Shown: piece by piece, positions 13,750-21,449 of the stretch
Numbering within the stretch: position 1 is the stretch's first letter
How the letters are laid out: each line of letters opens with the position of its first letter
Assembly: GCA_021827875.1 (NCBI GenBank)
Contig: JAKAUA010000054.1
Span: forward strand, 1-21,551
Length of the DNA: 21,551 nucleotides
Source: a bacterium
Lineage (GTDB): Bacteria > Babelota > Babeliae > Babelales > Vermiphilaceae
Direction: 5' to 3'
Position numbers and translations under genes: made by a program
Notes under the pieces: generated by a model
What the model was told of the DNA's origin: nothing
The model's input: the letters and a program-made list of their open reading frames with translations, nothing else
The model's database searches: none

Positions 13750-15309
13750 TTACCTTGCATACTCAATAGCGCGTTTTTCTCTGATCACGTTAATTTTGAT
13801 CTGACCGGGGAAATTCATCTCTTTTTCTACTTTTTCTGCAATAGAACGAGCGAGCATCGCTGCTTTATCATCATCCAAGCGGTCCTCTTCTACGATAATG
13901 CGCACTTCACGGCCAGCTTGTAATGCATATGCTTTTTTAATGCCTTCAAATGACAATGCAATATCTTCGAGCTGTTCAAGGCGCTTAACATATGCAGTTA
14001 AGGTTTCGCGGCGTGCACCCGGACGCGATGCGGAAATAGTATCTGCAATTACTACTAAGATTGCATAGATAGAGTTAAATGGTACCTCTTCATGGTGTGC
14101 TGCGATAGCGTTAACAATGATAGCGTCTTCGCCACAGCGTTTTGCAATATCGCCACCAATTTTGGCATGGGGCCCTTCTACCTCTGCAGTTACTGCCTTA
14201 CCAATATCATGGAAGAGGCCGGCACGCATAGCAATGTCCCCATTAAGGCCAAGCTCTTGGGCAATCATGCGGGCAAAGATACCAACTTCTTTTGAGTGGA
14301 TTAACACATTTTGAGAGAAGCTGGTTCTAAAATGCAATTTACCCAGCAAAGTAACTATTTCCGGATGGACACCCTGCAAATTACATTCCAAAATGGCTGC
14401 TTTACCGTATTCTTGGATAACTTCATCTATTTCTTTTTCTGTTTGTTGAACCGTTTCTTCGATACGGGTTGGGTTAATACGGCCATCGATAATCAAACGC
14501 TCTAGTGATCGACGTGCAATTTCACGACGTACCGGATTAAAACCTGAAATGGTAATAATCTCCGGCGTTTCACCAATGACAAAGTCCATACCGGTCGCCA
14601 TTTCGAGCGACTTAATATTTCTACCCTCTTTACCAATAATGCGTCCCTTCATTTCTTCATTAGGAAGGTGTACCACACTGGAAGAGTGGATAGAGACTTG
14701 GTCAGCGGTATAGCGCTGCATTGCGCCAACAATAATTTGTACCGCCTGATCTTTAGCTACTTGCTTGCTTTCATCTTCAACTTTTTGTATCCATTTTTGG
14801 TTGCTGAGCTGTACCTCGTCACGCAACATGTCAAACAATGACTGGCGCGCGTCTTCGCGTGTCATACTGGCTACACGCTCTAATTTTGACACAAGGTCAT
14901 TATAGGTATTTTTTAATCTAACTTCACTGGATCGCAATATATCCTCGGTACGGGATATGGCGCGCTCTTTTTGTTGTAGCTCGCGCTTGGTAGCATCCAA
15001 ATCCTGTTCTTTTTTATCAATTGCTTCATATTTGTCGCTCAACTTGCTTTGTTGACGGTCGAGCTCGGCGCGTTCACGCTTGAGCTCTGCTTCAAATTCA
15101 GTGCGTCGACGGTAAAGCTCATCTTTGACTTTTAACAGGGATTCTCGACGTTCGTTTTCTACCTCCTGCTTATTGCTCTGCAATTTATCTTGTGCCTGCT
15201 TGAGAAGCTGGTGTGCATCACTTATTTTTTTACGGGCAAACAAAAGAAGTAGGGCAGTAACGGCGATGCCGACACCCGCGATTATTAATGAAATTATGCT
15301 GATATCCAT
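13750..15309 (-). CDS. rny: Ribonuclease Y
   Basis: RNase Y is a membrane-anchored endoribonuclease that starts bulk mRNA decay. The 519-residue product has the family layout. An N-terminal transmembrane helix spans about residues 4-24, and a long charged coiled coil about 30-150. The KH domain contains GRIIGKEGRNIKSLE, and the HD domain contains VLIHSKEVG followed by GLFHDIGKA and AIAAHHEE, with the metal-binding His-Asp pair intact. AGGA 8 nt before the ATG supports the start. The gene lies in front of ymdB with a 3-bp gap. Its leader contains a structured element at 15358-15426 and a possible promoter near 15472. No RNase E homologue is visible in this window. Confidence 0.95.
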   Translation of the reverse strand: MDISIISLIIAGVGIAVTALLLLFARKKISDAHQLLKQAQDKLQSNKQEVENERRESLLKVKDELYRRRTEFEAELKRERAELDRQQSKLSDKYEAIDKKEQDLDATKRELQQKERAISRTEDILRSSEVRLKNTYNDLVSKLERVASMTREDARQSLFDMLRDEVQLSNQKWIQKVEDESKQVAKDQAVQIIVGAMQRYTADQVSIHSSSVVHLPNEEMKGRIIGKEGRNIKSLEMATGMDFVIGETPEIITISGFNPVRREIARRSLERLIIDGRINPTRIEETVQQTEKEIDEVIQEYGKAAILECNLQGVHPEIVTLLGKLHFRTSFSQNVLIHSKEVGIFARMIAQELGLNGDIAMRAGLFHDIGKAVTAEVEGPHAKIGGDIAKRCGEDAIIVNAIAAHHEEVPFNSIYAILVVIADTISASRPGARRETLTAYVKRLEQLEDIALSFEGIKKAYALQAGREVRIIVEEDRLDDDKAAMLARSIAEKVEKEMNFPGQIKINVIREKRAIEYAR

Positions 15310-15357
15310 TATACAATTCCTATATATTCATACATAAAAAGTAACATATTAAATGTA

Positions 15358-15426
15358 GCGCTTGGCCCATTGCCTCGCACGCAATTCCTGCCTACGTCTA
15401 AGGCTTTGATGTGACATGCCAAACGC
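15358..15426 (-). ncRNA. Candidate structured RNA leader of rny (three-way junction)
   Basis: On the minus strand GCGTTTGGC (15426-15418) pairs with GCCAAGCGC (15366-15358), 9 bp with one G-U. Inside are two hairpins, GCCT with AGGC (7-base loop) and ATTGC with GCAAT (7-base loop). The 69-nt unit resembles a cloverleaf but lacks D- and T-loop features, so it is not a tRNA. It ends about 48 nt before the rny ATG and would lie in the rny mRNA leader. Confidence 0.4.
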
Positions 15427-15471
15427 AGCCAGTCAAAATGATTTCCTTAGCGAAGCAAAATCAATAGTTTT

Positions 15472-15477
15472 ATTATA
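15472..15477 (-). promoter_or_regulatory. Possible -10 element for rny
   Basis: A consensus TATAAT lies on the minus strand, but no clear -35 is seen 16-18 bp upstream. If used, the rny leader would be about 155 nt and include the structured element at 15358-15426. Confidence 0.35.
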
Positions 15478-15635
15478 ACGATAAAACGAAATGATTTATA
15501 GAAGAGAGATAAAATCGATATGAATTTTTGGCTCATGCGTGGCTAATAAATGGGCTATTTAACAAGCAAAAGAGATACGGCTACGTCAAAAACAACTAAT
15601 ATCCCAAAACATCCTTTTTGAGAAAATAGTTAATA

Positions 15636-15658
15636 ATGCCTTATAAGAATGAAGGCAT
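15636..15658 (-). terminator. Weak hairpin after zapA
   Basis: Arms ATGCCTT and AAGGCAT with a 9-base loop lie about 30 nt after the zapA stop and are followed on the minus strand by TATTAACTATTTT. The T-run is interrupted, so termination may be partial. The rest of 15478-15635 shows no gene. Confidence 0.4.
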
Positions 15659-15688
15659 AACTAGTGGAAAAGAATAAGCAGGTCTCAT

Positions 15689-15970
15689 TTACTCATGCAA
15701 GCAAGCAACTATCTCTTGAGCTATCTTTGCACATGACTCAGTAGAGAATTTATTACGCTCTTGTTCGTGAGTAAGTTTGCTGGCTAACTGTAGAGCAACG
15801 AGTACTGCTACTTTTCCTGATGGAATACGAGGCATTTTTTGTGCTATTTCTTGCATGGCTGAATCAACAATATGAGCAACAAATGCAACATGTTGTTCCG
15901 GTTCGTCGCTCATAAATGCATATTGTTCACCAAAAATAGTCACTTTATATGTTTTTGCCGACGAATTCAT
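15689..15970 (-). CDS. zapA: Cell division protein ZapA-like
   Basis: ZapA binds and bundles FtsZ filaments at midcell. The 93-residue product has the family's shape: an N-terminal beta-rich segment (KTYKVTIFGEQYAFMSDEPEQ, in two parts) followed by helices including VAFVAHIVDSAMQEIAQKMP and KVAVLVALQLASKL. Its ATG overlaps the stop of the upstream coiled-coil gene (ATGA, 4 bp), indicating coupled translation. This pairing with a small coiled-coil protein is common for zapA. The roughly 380-bp gap downstream holds no gene. In gammaproteobacteria 6S RNA follows zapA, but I cannot recognise a 6S structure here. Confidence 0.85.
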   Translation of the reverse strand: MNSSAKTYKVTIFGEQYAFMSDEPEQHVAFVAHIVDSAMQEIAQKMPRIPSGKVAVLVALQLASKLTHEQERNKFSTESCAKIAQEIVACLHE

Positions 15971-16239
15971 TGGCCATCAACTTCGACTAAAGAATCGATG
16001 TTTTTGATCAAATCATCAACAACCATTTTGGTTATTGCTTTTTCTTGATCAAGTTTGTCAATGCGGTCGGTATCAACCATAAGTGCATCTTCCAACGCTT
16101 TTATTTTAGCACTGAGTTGCTCATTTTCTGCTGTATAGCGCGCAACTTCTGCTGATAATCGTGCAGATTCTTGTTTTGCCTGTTGAAGACGTTCGATAAG
16201 AACGGCAACTTTTTCTTCTAAAACTTTAAAAGCATCCAT
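15967..16239 (-). CDS. Small coiled-coil protein, ZapB-like
   Basis: The ATG at 16237-16239 has a strong GGGGAG site 6 nt upstream. A frame open to 16272 would place that site inside the gene, so I reject the longer start. The 90 residues form one continuous heptad-rich coiled coil (LEEKVAVLIERLQQAKQE, then LSAEVARYTAENEQLSAKIK) with an acidic end. It resembles ZapB and the small coiled-coil proteins encoded before zapA, which connect the Z-ring to other division proteins. It overlaps zapA by 4 bp and shares the promoter at 16282-16311. Assignment to division rests on shape and neighbour, as coiled coils carry little family signal. Confidence 0.75.
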   Translation of the reverse strand: MDAFKVLEEKVAVLIERLQQAKQESARLSAEVARYTAENEQLSAKIKALEDALMVDTDRIDKLDQEKAITKMVVDDLIKNIDSLVEVDGQ

Positions 16240-16281
16240 ACTAAACTCCCCTAAATGTAGAGAATGATTCACATTGGAATC

Positions 16282-16311
16282 AGTTTAGTAAGATGCTTAA
16301 AAGCTTGTCAA
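16282..16311 (-). promoter_or_regulatory. Promoter of the ZapB-like/zapA operon
   Basis: On the minus strand TTGACA (16311 to 16306), 18 bp and TAAACT (16287 to 16282) stand about 40 nt before the start codon. It lies just inside the hairpin at 16322-16363, which separates it from rplT. Confidence 0.55.
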
Positions 16312-16321
16312 CAACTAATAA

Positions 16322-16363
16322 TAAGAATAAGGGCAAGTTGTTTATAACTTGCCCTTATTCTTA
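16322..16363. repeat. 18-bp perfect inverted repeat
   Basis: Arms TAAGAATAAGGGCAAGTT and AACTTGCCCTTATTCTTA with a 6-base loop lie between the rplT terminator and the zap promoter. The minus-strand tail TTATTATTAG is only moderately T-rich. It may be a back-up terminator for the ribosomal operon. Confidence 0.75.
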
Positions 16364-16373
16364 AAGATTATTG

Positions 16374-16413
16374 AAAATTAAACGCCCAGCTAAAAAGCTG
16401 GGCGTTTAATTTT
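16374..16413 (-). terminator. Terminator of the rpmI-rplT operon
   Basis: Perfect 18-bp arms (AAAATTAAACGCCCAGCT and AGCTGGGCGTTTAATTTT) with a 4-base loop begin 4 nt after the rplT stop. The hairpin incorporates its own T-run at the 3' side on the minus strand. Confidence 0.88.
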
Positions 16414-16416
16414 GTA

Positions 16417-16764
16417 TTATTGCTTTGCAATTTCAACCAAGCGAGTAAACGCTTTTGGTTCGAAAATAGCAAGTTGGCTCAACATTTTACGGTTCAAATC
16501 AACGTTTGCTTTCTTTAAACCGAAAATGAATTTATTGTATGACAGGCCATTTTGTACTGACGCTGCTTTAATACGTGCAATGAAAAGAGCGCGCATATCG
16601 CGTTTTCTCAGTTTTCTGCCTTTGTATGCATATGCCATAGCACGCAACAAAGTTTCTTTAGCACGTTTGAAGACGTTTTTACGTTGTCCCCAGTACCCTT
16701 TAGTGAGTTTTAATAATTTTTTATGTCTTTTTTTGACCTGTAACCCACGTTTAATTCTTGTCAT
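16417..16764 (-). CDS. rplT: 50S ribosomal protein L20
   Basis: L20 binds 23S rRNA early in assembly of the large subunit. The 115-residue product has the usual length, with the basic N-terminal extension (MTRIKRGLQVKKRHKKLLKL) and the conserved RAKETLLRAMAYAYKGRKLR and RALFIARIKAA stretches (each in the middle). The globular C-terminus (NGLSYNKFIFGLKKANVDLN) is complete. In many bacteria L20 represses its own operon by binding an mRNA structure that mimics its rRNA site. A 138-nt leader with a 9-bp hairpin separates it from rpmI and could hold such a site. Confidence 0.96.
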   Translation of the reverse strand: MTRIKRGLQVKKRHKKLLKLTKGYWGQRKNVFKRAKETLLRAMAYAYKGRKLRKRDMRALFIARIKAASVQNGLSYNKFIFGLKKANVDLNRKMLSQLAIFEPKAFTRLVEIAKQ

Positions 16765-16833
16765 GATTTAGCTCCACTCATGATTGTGTTTATTTAATTT
16801 ATTTTATTTTACTGTGCCCGCTATCGCTTACAT

Positions 16834-16864
16834 AACCAATACCCTTATTACGTTAGTATTGGTT
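16834..16864 (-). promoter_or_regulatory. Hairpin in the rpmI-rplT spacer
   Basis: Perfect 9-bp arms (AACCAATAC and GTATTGGTT) with a 13-base loop sit in the unusually long 138-nt spacer. A further short pairing (GTCTT with AAGAC) lies at about 16875-16890. It is a candidate site for L20 feedback control, inferred from position only. Confidence 0.4.
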
Positions 16865-16902
16865 GCGGGGCTTCGCGTCTTTAAAAGACTTTAACGCTTG
16901 CG

Positions 16903-17100
16903 TTATCCGTAAGGCAAAAGTTTTTTAATTCTGTTGTGATCAGACGCCCCAACAAAAGAAGCATCGCGCAATTGTCTTTTACGTTTTGCAGACTTTTTGG
17001 TCAACAAGTGACGTTTATTTGCTTTTGCTCTTTTGATTTTACCTTTGCTTACTACTTTAAATCTCTTTTTTGCTGCTGAACGGGTTTTCATTTTAATCAT
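16903..17100 (-). CDS. rpmI: 50S ribosomal protein L35
   Basis: L35 is a small basic component of the large ribosomal subunit. The 65-residue product begins MIKMKTRSAAKKRFKVVSKG and contains the conserved KRAKANKRHLLTKKSAKRKR region, ending in KKLLPYG. I chose the ATG at 17098-17100, which has TAGGGA upstream and gives the normal length. The frame remains open into infC (to 17178), but that extension overlaps infC and has no family match. It follows infC by 31 bp in the conserved infC-rpmI-rplT order. Confidence 0.95.
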   Translation of the reverse strand: MIKMKTRSAAKKRFKVVSKGKIKRAKANKRHLLTKKSAKRKRQLRDASFVGASDHNRIKKLLPYG

Positions 17101-17131
17101 ATATTTTTTCCCTAACGAACTCGTTTTTGTT

Positions 17132-17698
17132 TTATTTAAGATAATAAATACGCGACCAGAGCTGACCCAGCTTTGCATCTTTTTCTTGAATCAACTCGTC
17201 TTTAGAATAAGTTGCCTCAAACGATTTATTAACCCTATCAAACATTTCTGTCCCACGCTCTTCTTTAGTTACGATTTCACGTCCTTTAAAGAAAAGAGTC
17301 ACTTTAACACGTTTTCCTTCATCTAAAAACTGAAGCGCTTGTTTTATCTTTGTTTGATAATCATGCTCGCCAATTTTAGGACTCAACTTAATTTCTTTAA
17401 CTTGAATAGTTTTTTGATGTTTTTTTGACTCGGTCTGTTTCTTTTTCTTTTCGTACAGAACTTTGCCAAAATCCATAATTTTAACTACAGGAACGCCTTC
17501 GCGCCCTTCTTCAGATATCATAACTAGGTCAAGGCCCGCCGCTTCAGCTCTTTTGATAGCATCAAAGCGAGAGACAATCCCCACATTTTCACCTTCATGA
17601 GTAATCAATTGCACCTGAGGCGCACGAATCTTCTCATTAATTAAAGCTGAAGATTGTTGTTCTTTTTTAGTGATAGTTTCTTTTATTGGCGCTTTCAA
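17132..17698 (-). CDS. infC: Translation initiation factor IF-3
   Basis: IF-3 keeps ribosomal subunits apart and checks start codon and initiator tRNA. The 188-residue product has both domains: the N-terminal part (INEKIRAPQVQLITHEGENV and VPVVKIMDFGKVLYE) and the C-terminal part (VKEIKLSPKIGEHDYQTKIK and VKVTLFFKGREI) joined by a lysine-rich linker. No ATG is available at the start. An in-frame TAA stands two codons upstream, so the frame opens at TTG 17696-17698, with GGGG about 11 nt before it. A rare start codon is the hallmark of infC (AUU in E. coli), where IF-3 represses its own translation by rejecting it. It lies 23 bp after recA. Confidence 0.95.
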   Translation of the reverse strand: MKAPIKETITKKEQQSSALINEKIRAPQVQLITHEGENVGIVSRFDAIKRAEAAGLDLVMISEEGREGVPVVKIMDFGKVLYEKKKKQTESKKHQKTIQVKEIKLSPKIGEHDYQTKIKQALQFLDEGKRVKVTLFFKGREIVTKEERGTEMFDRVNKSFEATYSKDELIQEKDAKLGQLWSRIYYLK

Positions 17699-17721
17699 CT
17701 TTTAAGCATCCCCGTTAAAAA

Positions 17722-18801
17722 TTATTCTTCGTTAACAAATTCTGATGATTCAGATGCCGGCATCACCGCACTATTTCTAGTTTCAATTGCATCATGAACA
17801 TCTTTCCATACAGTTTCAAAAAGCTTCTTGTCATCCTTTAATGCTTGCAGCGCTTGCTCGCGACCTTGAGCTATCTTTGTATCATGCAAAGAGAACCAGG
17901 ACCCCGATTGCTTAATAACGCCATAATGAAGAGCCGCATCCAGAAGATCAAGCTCTTTACTAATACCTTCATTAAAGAGCAAATCAAGTTCAACTTGCTT
18001 AAATGGAGGCGCTACTTTATTTTTTACTACCTTAACTCTAACACGATTTCCAATATGGAACTCGTTTTTCTTAAGGCTTGCTACTTTACGAACATCCAAA
18101 CGGAGTGATGCATAGAATTTTAATGCATTACCACCGGTTGTTGTTTCTTTATTAGCAAAAGGCATAGCACCGATATTTTGTCTGATTTGGTTGATAAAGA
18201 TAAGTACTGTTTTTGACTTGTGTACTACCGGTGTCAACTTACGCAACGCTTGAGACATCAGACGGGCTTGTAATCCCATATGGGAGTCACCCATTTCGCC
18301 TTCAAGCTCTGCCTTTGGCACCAATGCTGCTACAGAGTCTATTACTATAATATCAACCGCCCCGGAACGAATAAGCATTTCTGCGATATCTAATGCCTGC
18401 TCACCATAGTCGGGCTGAGAAATAATCAAATCTTGTGTATTAATGCCGAGTTTTACCGCATATACAGGGTCCATGGCATGCTCCGCATCAATAAAGGCAC
18501 AAATGCCGCCTCGTTTTTGAGCTTGAGCAATGGCATGCATGGCCAATGTTGTTTTACCTGAAGATTCCGGTCCAAAAATCTCTATAATTCTGCCCACAGG
18601 AAGGCCACCTATGCCAATAGCTTGATCAATAAGGATAGAACCGGTGGTCAAAGCCTCAATTTTTGTGCTTCCCGCCTGGCCCAACATCATTACCGCGCCA
18701 TTGCCATATTGCTTATCAATCTGGGAAAACGTTACCTCAAGAGCCTTTTTCTTGAACTCTTGATCACGTCCTGTAGAGGCTGTGTTGTTTTTTGTTTTCA
18801 T
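17722..18801 (-). CDS. recA: Recombinase RecA
   Basis: RecA forms filaments on single-stranded DNA and performs strand exchange; it also activates the SOS response where LexA exists. The 359-residue product has Walker A at residues 77-85 (GPESSGKTT), the FIDAEHA catalytic glutamate near 107, Walker B at about 149-156 (VDIIVIDS), loop L1 (EGEMGDSHMGLQARLMSQAL) and loop L2 (FINQIRQNIGAMPFANKETT followed by TGGNALKFYAS). The L2 stretch GAMPFANKETTTGG departs from the common GVMFGNPETTTGG. The tail is acidic. It starts 17 bp after the ppiD-like gene and is followed by infC after 23 bp, with no visible promoter or LexA-like operator of its own, so it appears to be transcribed with these neighbours. 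Confidence 0.96.
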   Translation of the reverse strand: MKTKNNTASTGRDQEFKKKALEVTFSQIDKQYGNGAVMMLGQAGSTKIEALTTGSILIDQAIGIGGLPVGRIIEIFGPESSGKTTLAMHAIAQAQKRGGICAFIDAEHAMDPVYAVKLGINTQDLIISQPDYGEQALDIAEMLIRSGAVDIIVIDSVAALVPKAELEGEMGDSHMGLQARLMSQALRKLTPVVHKSKTVLIFINQIRQNIGAMPFANKETTTGGNALKFYASLRLDVRKVASLKKNEFHIGNRVRVKVVKNKVAPPFKQVELDLLFNEGISKELDLLDAALHYGVIKQSGSWFSLHDTKIAQGREQALQALKDDKKLFETVWKDVHDAIETRNSAVMPASESSEFVNEE

Positions 18802-18818
18802 TTTGAATTATCTTTTCT

Positions 18819-20762
18819 TCAGCTATTCATCTGAGATTCATTTTGTTTTATTGTAGCAGATCTATACAAAGAAGCAACAAATCCCCCAAAGACAAGCTGC
18901 TCTTCTTGCCCTTGAATCTGCTTTTTAATTACCGATTTCTTTGCATTGAGTTCAGTTTCATTCAACGGCTCGACCGCATCAAGTCGTATAATATAACCCT
19001 TACGGTCACCCTTGGCCGCAGTCACCATACCCACCTTTTCAAGTTGAAATATGCGGTCCGGAGTAATGCCGCGAGCACTCAAGCTATTAATGGCTGCATT
19101 ATCGCGTGGAGTAATCATATTGGTTGTTTCTACTGCGCCACCAAATAGAGCTGAAAATGCCGCCCTATCTTTGCCTTGGGCCTCTTGCAACTTGGTACGT
19201 ATCGCACCATCAAGAGCCGATTCAGCTCGTTTTGCATAGAGGTCTTTCTTTACCTTATCAGCAATAGAGTCCAATGAGGGTATATATGCTTTTTCAACCT
19301 TATCAAGCTGTACCATAACTCCTAAATCGCCTTCCATGTCAGCAGCGTATGAACCCGGGGTTATTCTAAAGAGCCCTTTTACAAAAGGATCTTGTGAAGC
19401 GCTTACTTTATTAAGAACTGTTCTCTTACCAGCCTTTTTTACGACAAAATCAGTAACTGCTGCCGGATTTGCTTTACTTTCCTCAATAACTTTGCGTGCA
19501 TCGGCTACAAAGCGTGCGCTAAATTGCTGCTGCATTAAATCATTCTTAATTTCTGACTCTACGGCAGACAATGGCTTATAGGTCGCCGGTTTTTTTTCAA
19601 CGAGTTGCAAGATTTCATAGCCATCTTTAGTTGCGATTACAGGAGAGATATCACCCTTATTTTGTAGCGCAAATGCCGCCTTTTCAAATTCACGGTCATG
19701 GGTACCTTGCGCAAAGAGAGGCATTAATCCTCCTTGTGCTGCGGTAGCTTTATCACTAGAGTTTTCTTTAGCAATTCTTGCGAAATCTGCTTCATTTGCA
19801 GCTAATTTTTCATGCAATTTATTTGCTTTTTCTGCTGCTTCAGGAGTTGTTGCTGCTATTACTATTTTGCGTACCTGTATTTGAGCAGGTGCCTGTTTGT
19901 AATCATTTTTGTGGTTGCTGTAATAGGAGTCTATCTCTTTAGCATCCACAGTAATACCATAGCTTGCCGGATCAAATCTCCAAACAAGGCCCGAGCGTTG
20001 TTCTGGCACAGCATAACGCTTTGATTGTGCATTTTGCTCATCAAAGTATTGTTTTAATTCTTGTTCTGTTATTGGCTTTTGTTCTTCTTTTTTTGCAAAT
20101 TCATCAAGAGATAGGCTCGCAATAGAAAACTGTTTGCCTGAAAATTCGGTCATATAATAATCACGTAATACAAACTGTGGGACATACGCAGTTTGTGTAA
20201 CCATTTTATCAAGAAGATTGCGCTCTAATGCTTTTTTAACCTGATCTTCAAACTCAGACATTGTTAATCCGGTTTGACGCAAATAGGCGCGCAACGCATG
20301 TACAGAAATACCATTTTCATCTATTAAATGAGCCGGCACCGCTATAGGTAAATGTTGCAATATATACAATGGATTACTTAGTTTATCCGCAACGTAATCG
20401 GATGATACATGAATGTCCATTTTATCAGCCGCTTGATTAAGCAAATCATCACTAATAAGATTCTCAACAGCTACTTTTTTTGGATCGCGGTCTAATCCCA
20501 TCATTTTGATATAAAAGTCAGCATATTGTCCAAAACGTTGGCGCATTAATTGGAGTTGAAAGTCTTGTGCAATCACTCGTCTGTGTAAATCTTCTGGCGT
20601 GATAAGATGTGAATTTACTTTTGCAACCCAGGGAGTTGTCGTAAAGAAAAATTGAATGATTTGCGTTACAGAGATCGGCAATAGGAGCAGCGCTGCCACG
20701 ACAATACCGAAAATCTTGAGCGCTCGGCCGTTAAACATATGTTTTCTTATTTGAATAATCAT
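18819..20762 (-). CDS. PpiD/SurA-like periplasmic parvulin chaperone
   Basis: The 647-residue product has one N-terminal membrane anchor (ALKIFGIVVAALLLLPISVT), a SurA/PpiD-type N-terminal chaperone region, and a parvulin-type peptidyl-prolyl isomerase domain at about residues 285-385 (IQVRKIVIA, then DFARIAKENSSDKATAAQGG and FALQNKGDISPVIATKDGYE). A long C-terminal region follows. This matches PpiD in layout and length; PpiD is an inner-membrane chaperone that helps exported proteins leave the Sec channel. AAGGGA about 10 nt upstream supports the ATG. It follows the SPOR-like protein by 28 bp and precedes recA by 17 bp. Whether the isomerase site is active cannot be judged here. Confidence 0.88.
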   Translation of the reverse strand: MIIQIRKHMFNGRALKIFGIVVAALLLLPISVTQIIQFFFTTTPWVAKVNSHLITPEDLHRRVIAQDFQLQLMRQRFGQYADFYIKMMGLDRDPKKVAVENLISDDLLNQAADKMDIHVSSDYVADKLSNPLYILQHLPIAVPAHLIDENGISVHALRAYLRQTGLTMSEFEDQVKKALERNLLDKMVTQTAYVPQFVLRDYYMTEFSGKQFSIASLSLDEFAKKEEQKPITEQELKQYFDEQNAQSKRYAVPEQRSGLVWRFDPASYGITVDAKEIDSYYSNHKNDYKQAPAQIQVRKIVIAATTPEAAEKANKLHEKLAANEADFARIAKENSSDKATAAQGGLMPLFAQGTHDREFEKAAFALQNKGDISPVIATKDGYEILQLVEKKPATYKPLSAVESEIKNDLMQQQFSARFVADARKVIEESKANPAAVTDFVVKKAGKRTVLNKVSASQDPFVKGLFRITPGSYAADMEGDLGVMVQLDKVEKAYIPSLDSIADKVKKDLYAKRAESALDGAIRTKLQEAQGKDRAAFSALFGGAVETTNMITPRDNAAINSLSARGITPDRIFQLEKVGMVTAAKGDRKGYIIRLDAVEPLNETELNAKKSVIKKQIQGQEEQLVFGGFVASLYRSATIKQNESQMNS

Positions 20763-20790
20763 GATAAATAATTCCCTTCTTTCTCTTGTT

Positions 20791-21414
20791 TTAACACGTT
20801 ACTATGCGGACATCTTGCAAACGTTCTTGTGGTGCAATACGTCGCACAAGAGCATCCAAATCTTCTTTATTGTTATAGCGTGCGGTTACCACTTGGTACC
20901 AACGCTGTACTTTTCCTTTGGCACTCTTGCTTTGTCTTGTTCTAATCTCGAGCTCTACTCCTTTTTTATGCCAACGATGTATAAATTGTTCGGCAGTCTT
21001 CATCGAGCCACATCCTAACAGTTGCGCACAATAAGAAACAGCTCCCGCTTGAGTAATAGTAACATCTTTTATTACATCAGTCATCACCCCTTGAGCCAAA
21101 AGAGGGGCTGAATCATTTTTTTCTAGAACAGGTTGCGCTTCGCTCATCTCTTGAACCGCATCTGCAGCAGTATCACCGCTATTATCGACTAATTCTTCAT
21201 TTACGTCATATAATGCACACATAGATGAGTAGATTTGATCTGCAAGAGAATCTTGCTCTATTTTAGTAGAAAATTTTTCAACACCGCGCTTTTGTCCTAA
21301 AAAATAGCCCGCCATAAAAACAAAAAAGCTGAGAAGTAATATAACAGACACTATCCAACTTAGATGGCGATTGGTGACAAAAATGCCCTTTTCACCGTTA
21401 TTATTATCAAACAT
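20791..21414 (-). CDS. Membrane-anchored protein with SPOR-like C-terminal domain
   Basis: I chose the ATG at 21412-21414, which has AAGGAG 5 nt upstream; an ATG at 21429 would put this site inside the gene. The 207-residue product has a short cytoplasmic tail, one transmembrane helix (LSWIVSVILLLSFFVFMAGY), an acidic linker, and a C-terminal domain (YCAQLLGCGSMKTAEQFIHR, then QRWYQVVTARYNNKEDLDAL) resembling the SPOR fold. SPOR domains bind denuded peptidoglycan at the septum and mark cell-division proteins such as FtsN and DedD. The similarity is by pattern and the repeat is divergent, so the domain call is probable rather than certain. It is upstream of the ppiD-like gene in the same apparent operon. 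Confidence 0.65.
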   Translation of the reverse strand: MFDNNNGEKGIFVTNRHLSWIVSVILLLSFFVFMAGYFLGQKRGVEKFSTKIEQDSLADQIYSSMCALYDVNEELVDNSGDTAADAVQEMSEAQPVLEKNDSAPLLAQGVMTDVIKDVTITQAGAVSYCAQLLGCGSMKTAEQFIHRWHKKGVELEIRTRQSKSAKGKVQRWYQVVTARYNNKEDLDALVRRIAPQERLQDVRIVTC

Positions 21415-21449
21415 AAGATCTCCTTGCATCTATATAAAATATGCGCACA

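Noticed and set aside
15358..15426. tRNA gene
   Set aside because: The outline is cloverleaf-like, but there is no D-loop GG, no TTC loop and no properly placed anticodon arm.
15310..15688. 6S RNA (ssrS) after zapA
   Set aside because: Gene order would suit, but I cannot fold a long rod with the central open bubble that defines 6S RNA.
16412..16771. Plus-strand 119-codon frame opposite rplT
   Set aside because: It is antisense to a conserved ribosomal protein, with no ribosome-binding site and no recognisable content.
17101..17178. N-terminal extension of L35 overlapping infC
   Set aside because: The family starts at MIKMKTR, a good ribosome-binding site precedes that ATG, and the extension is the shadow of infC codons.
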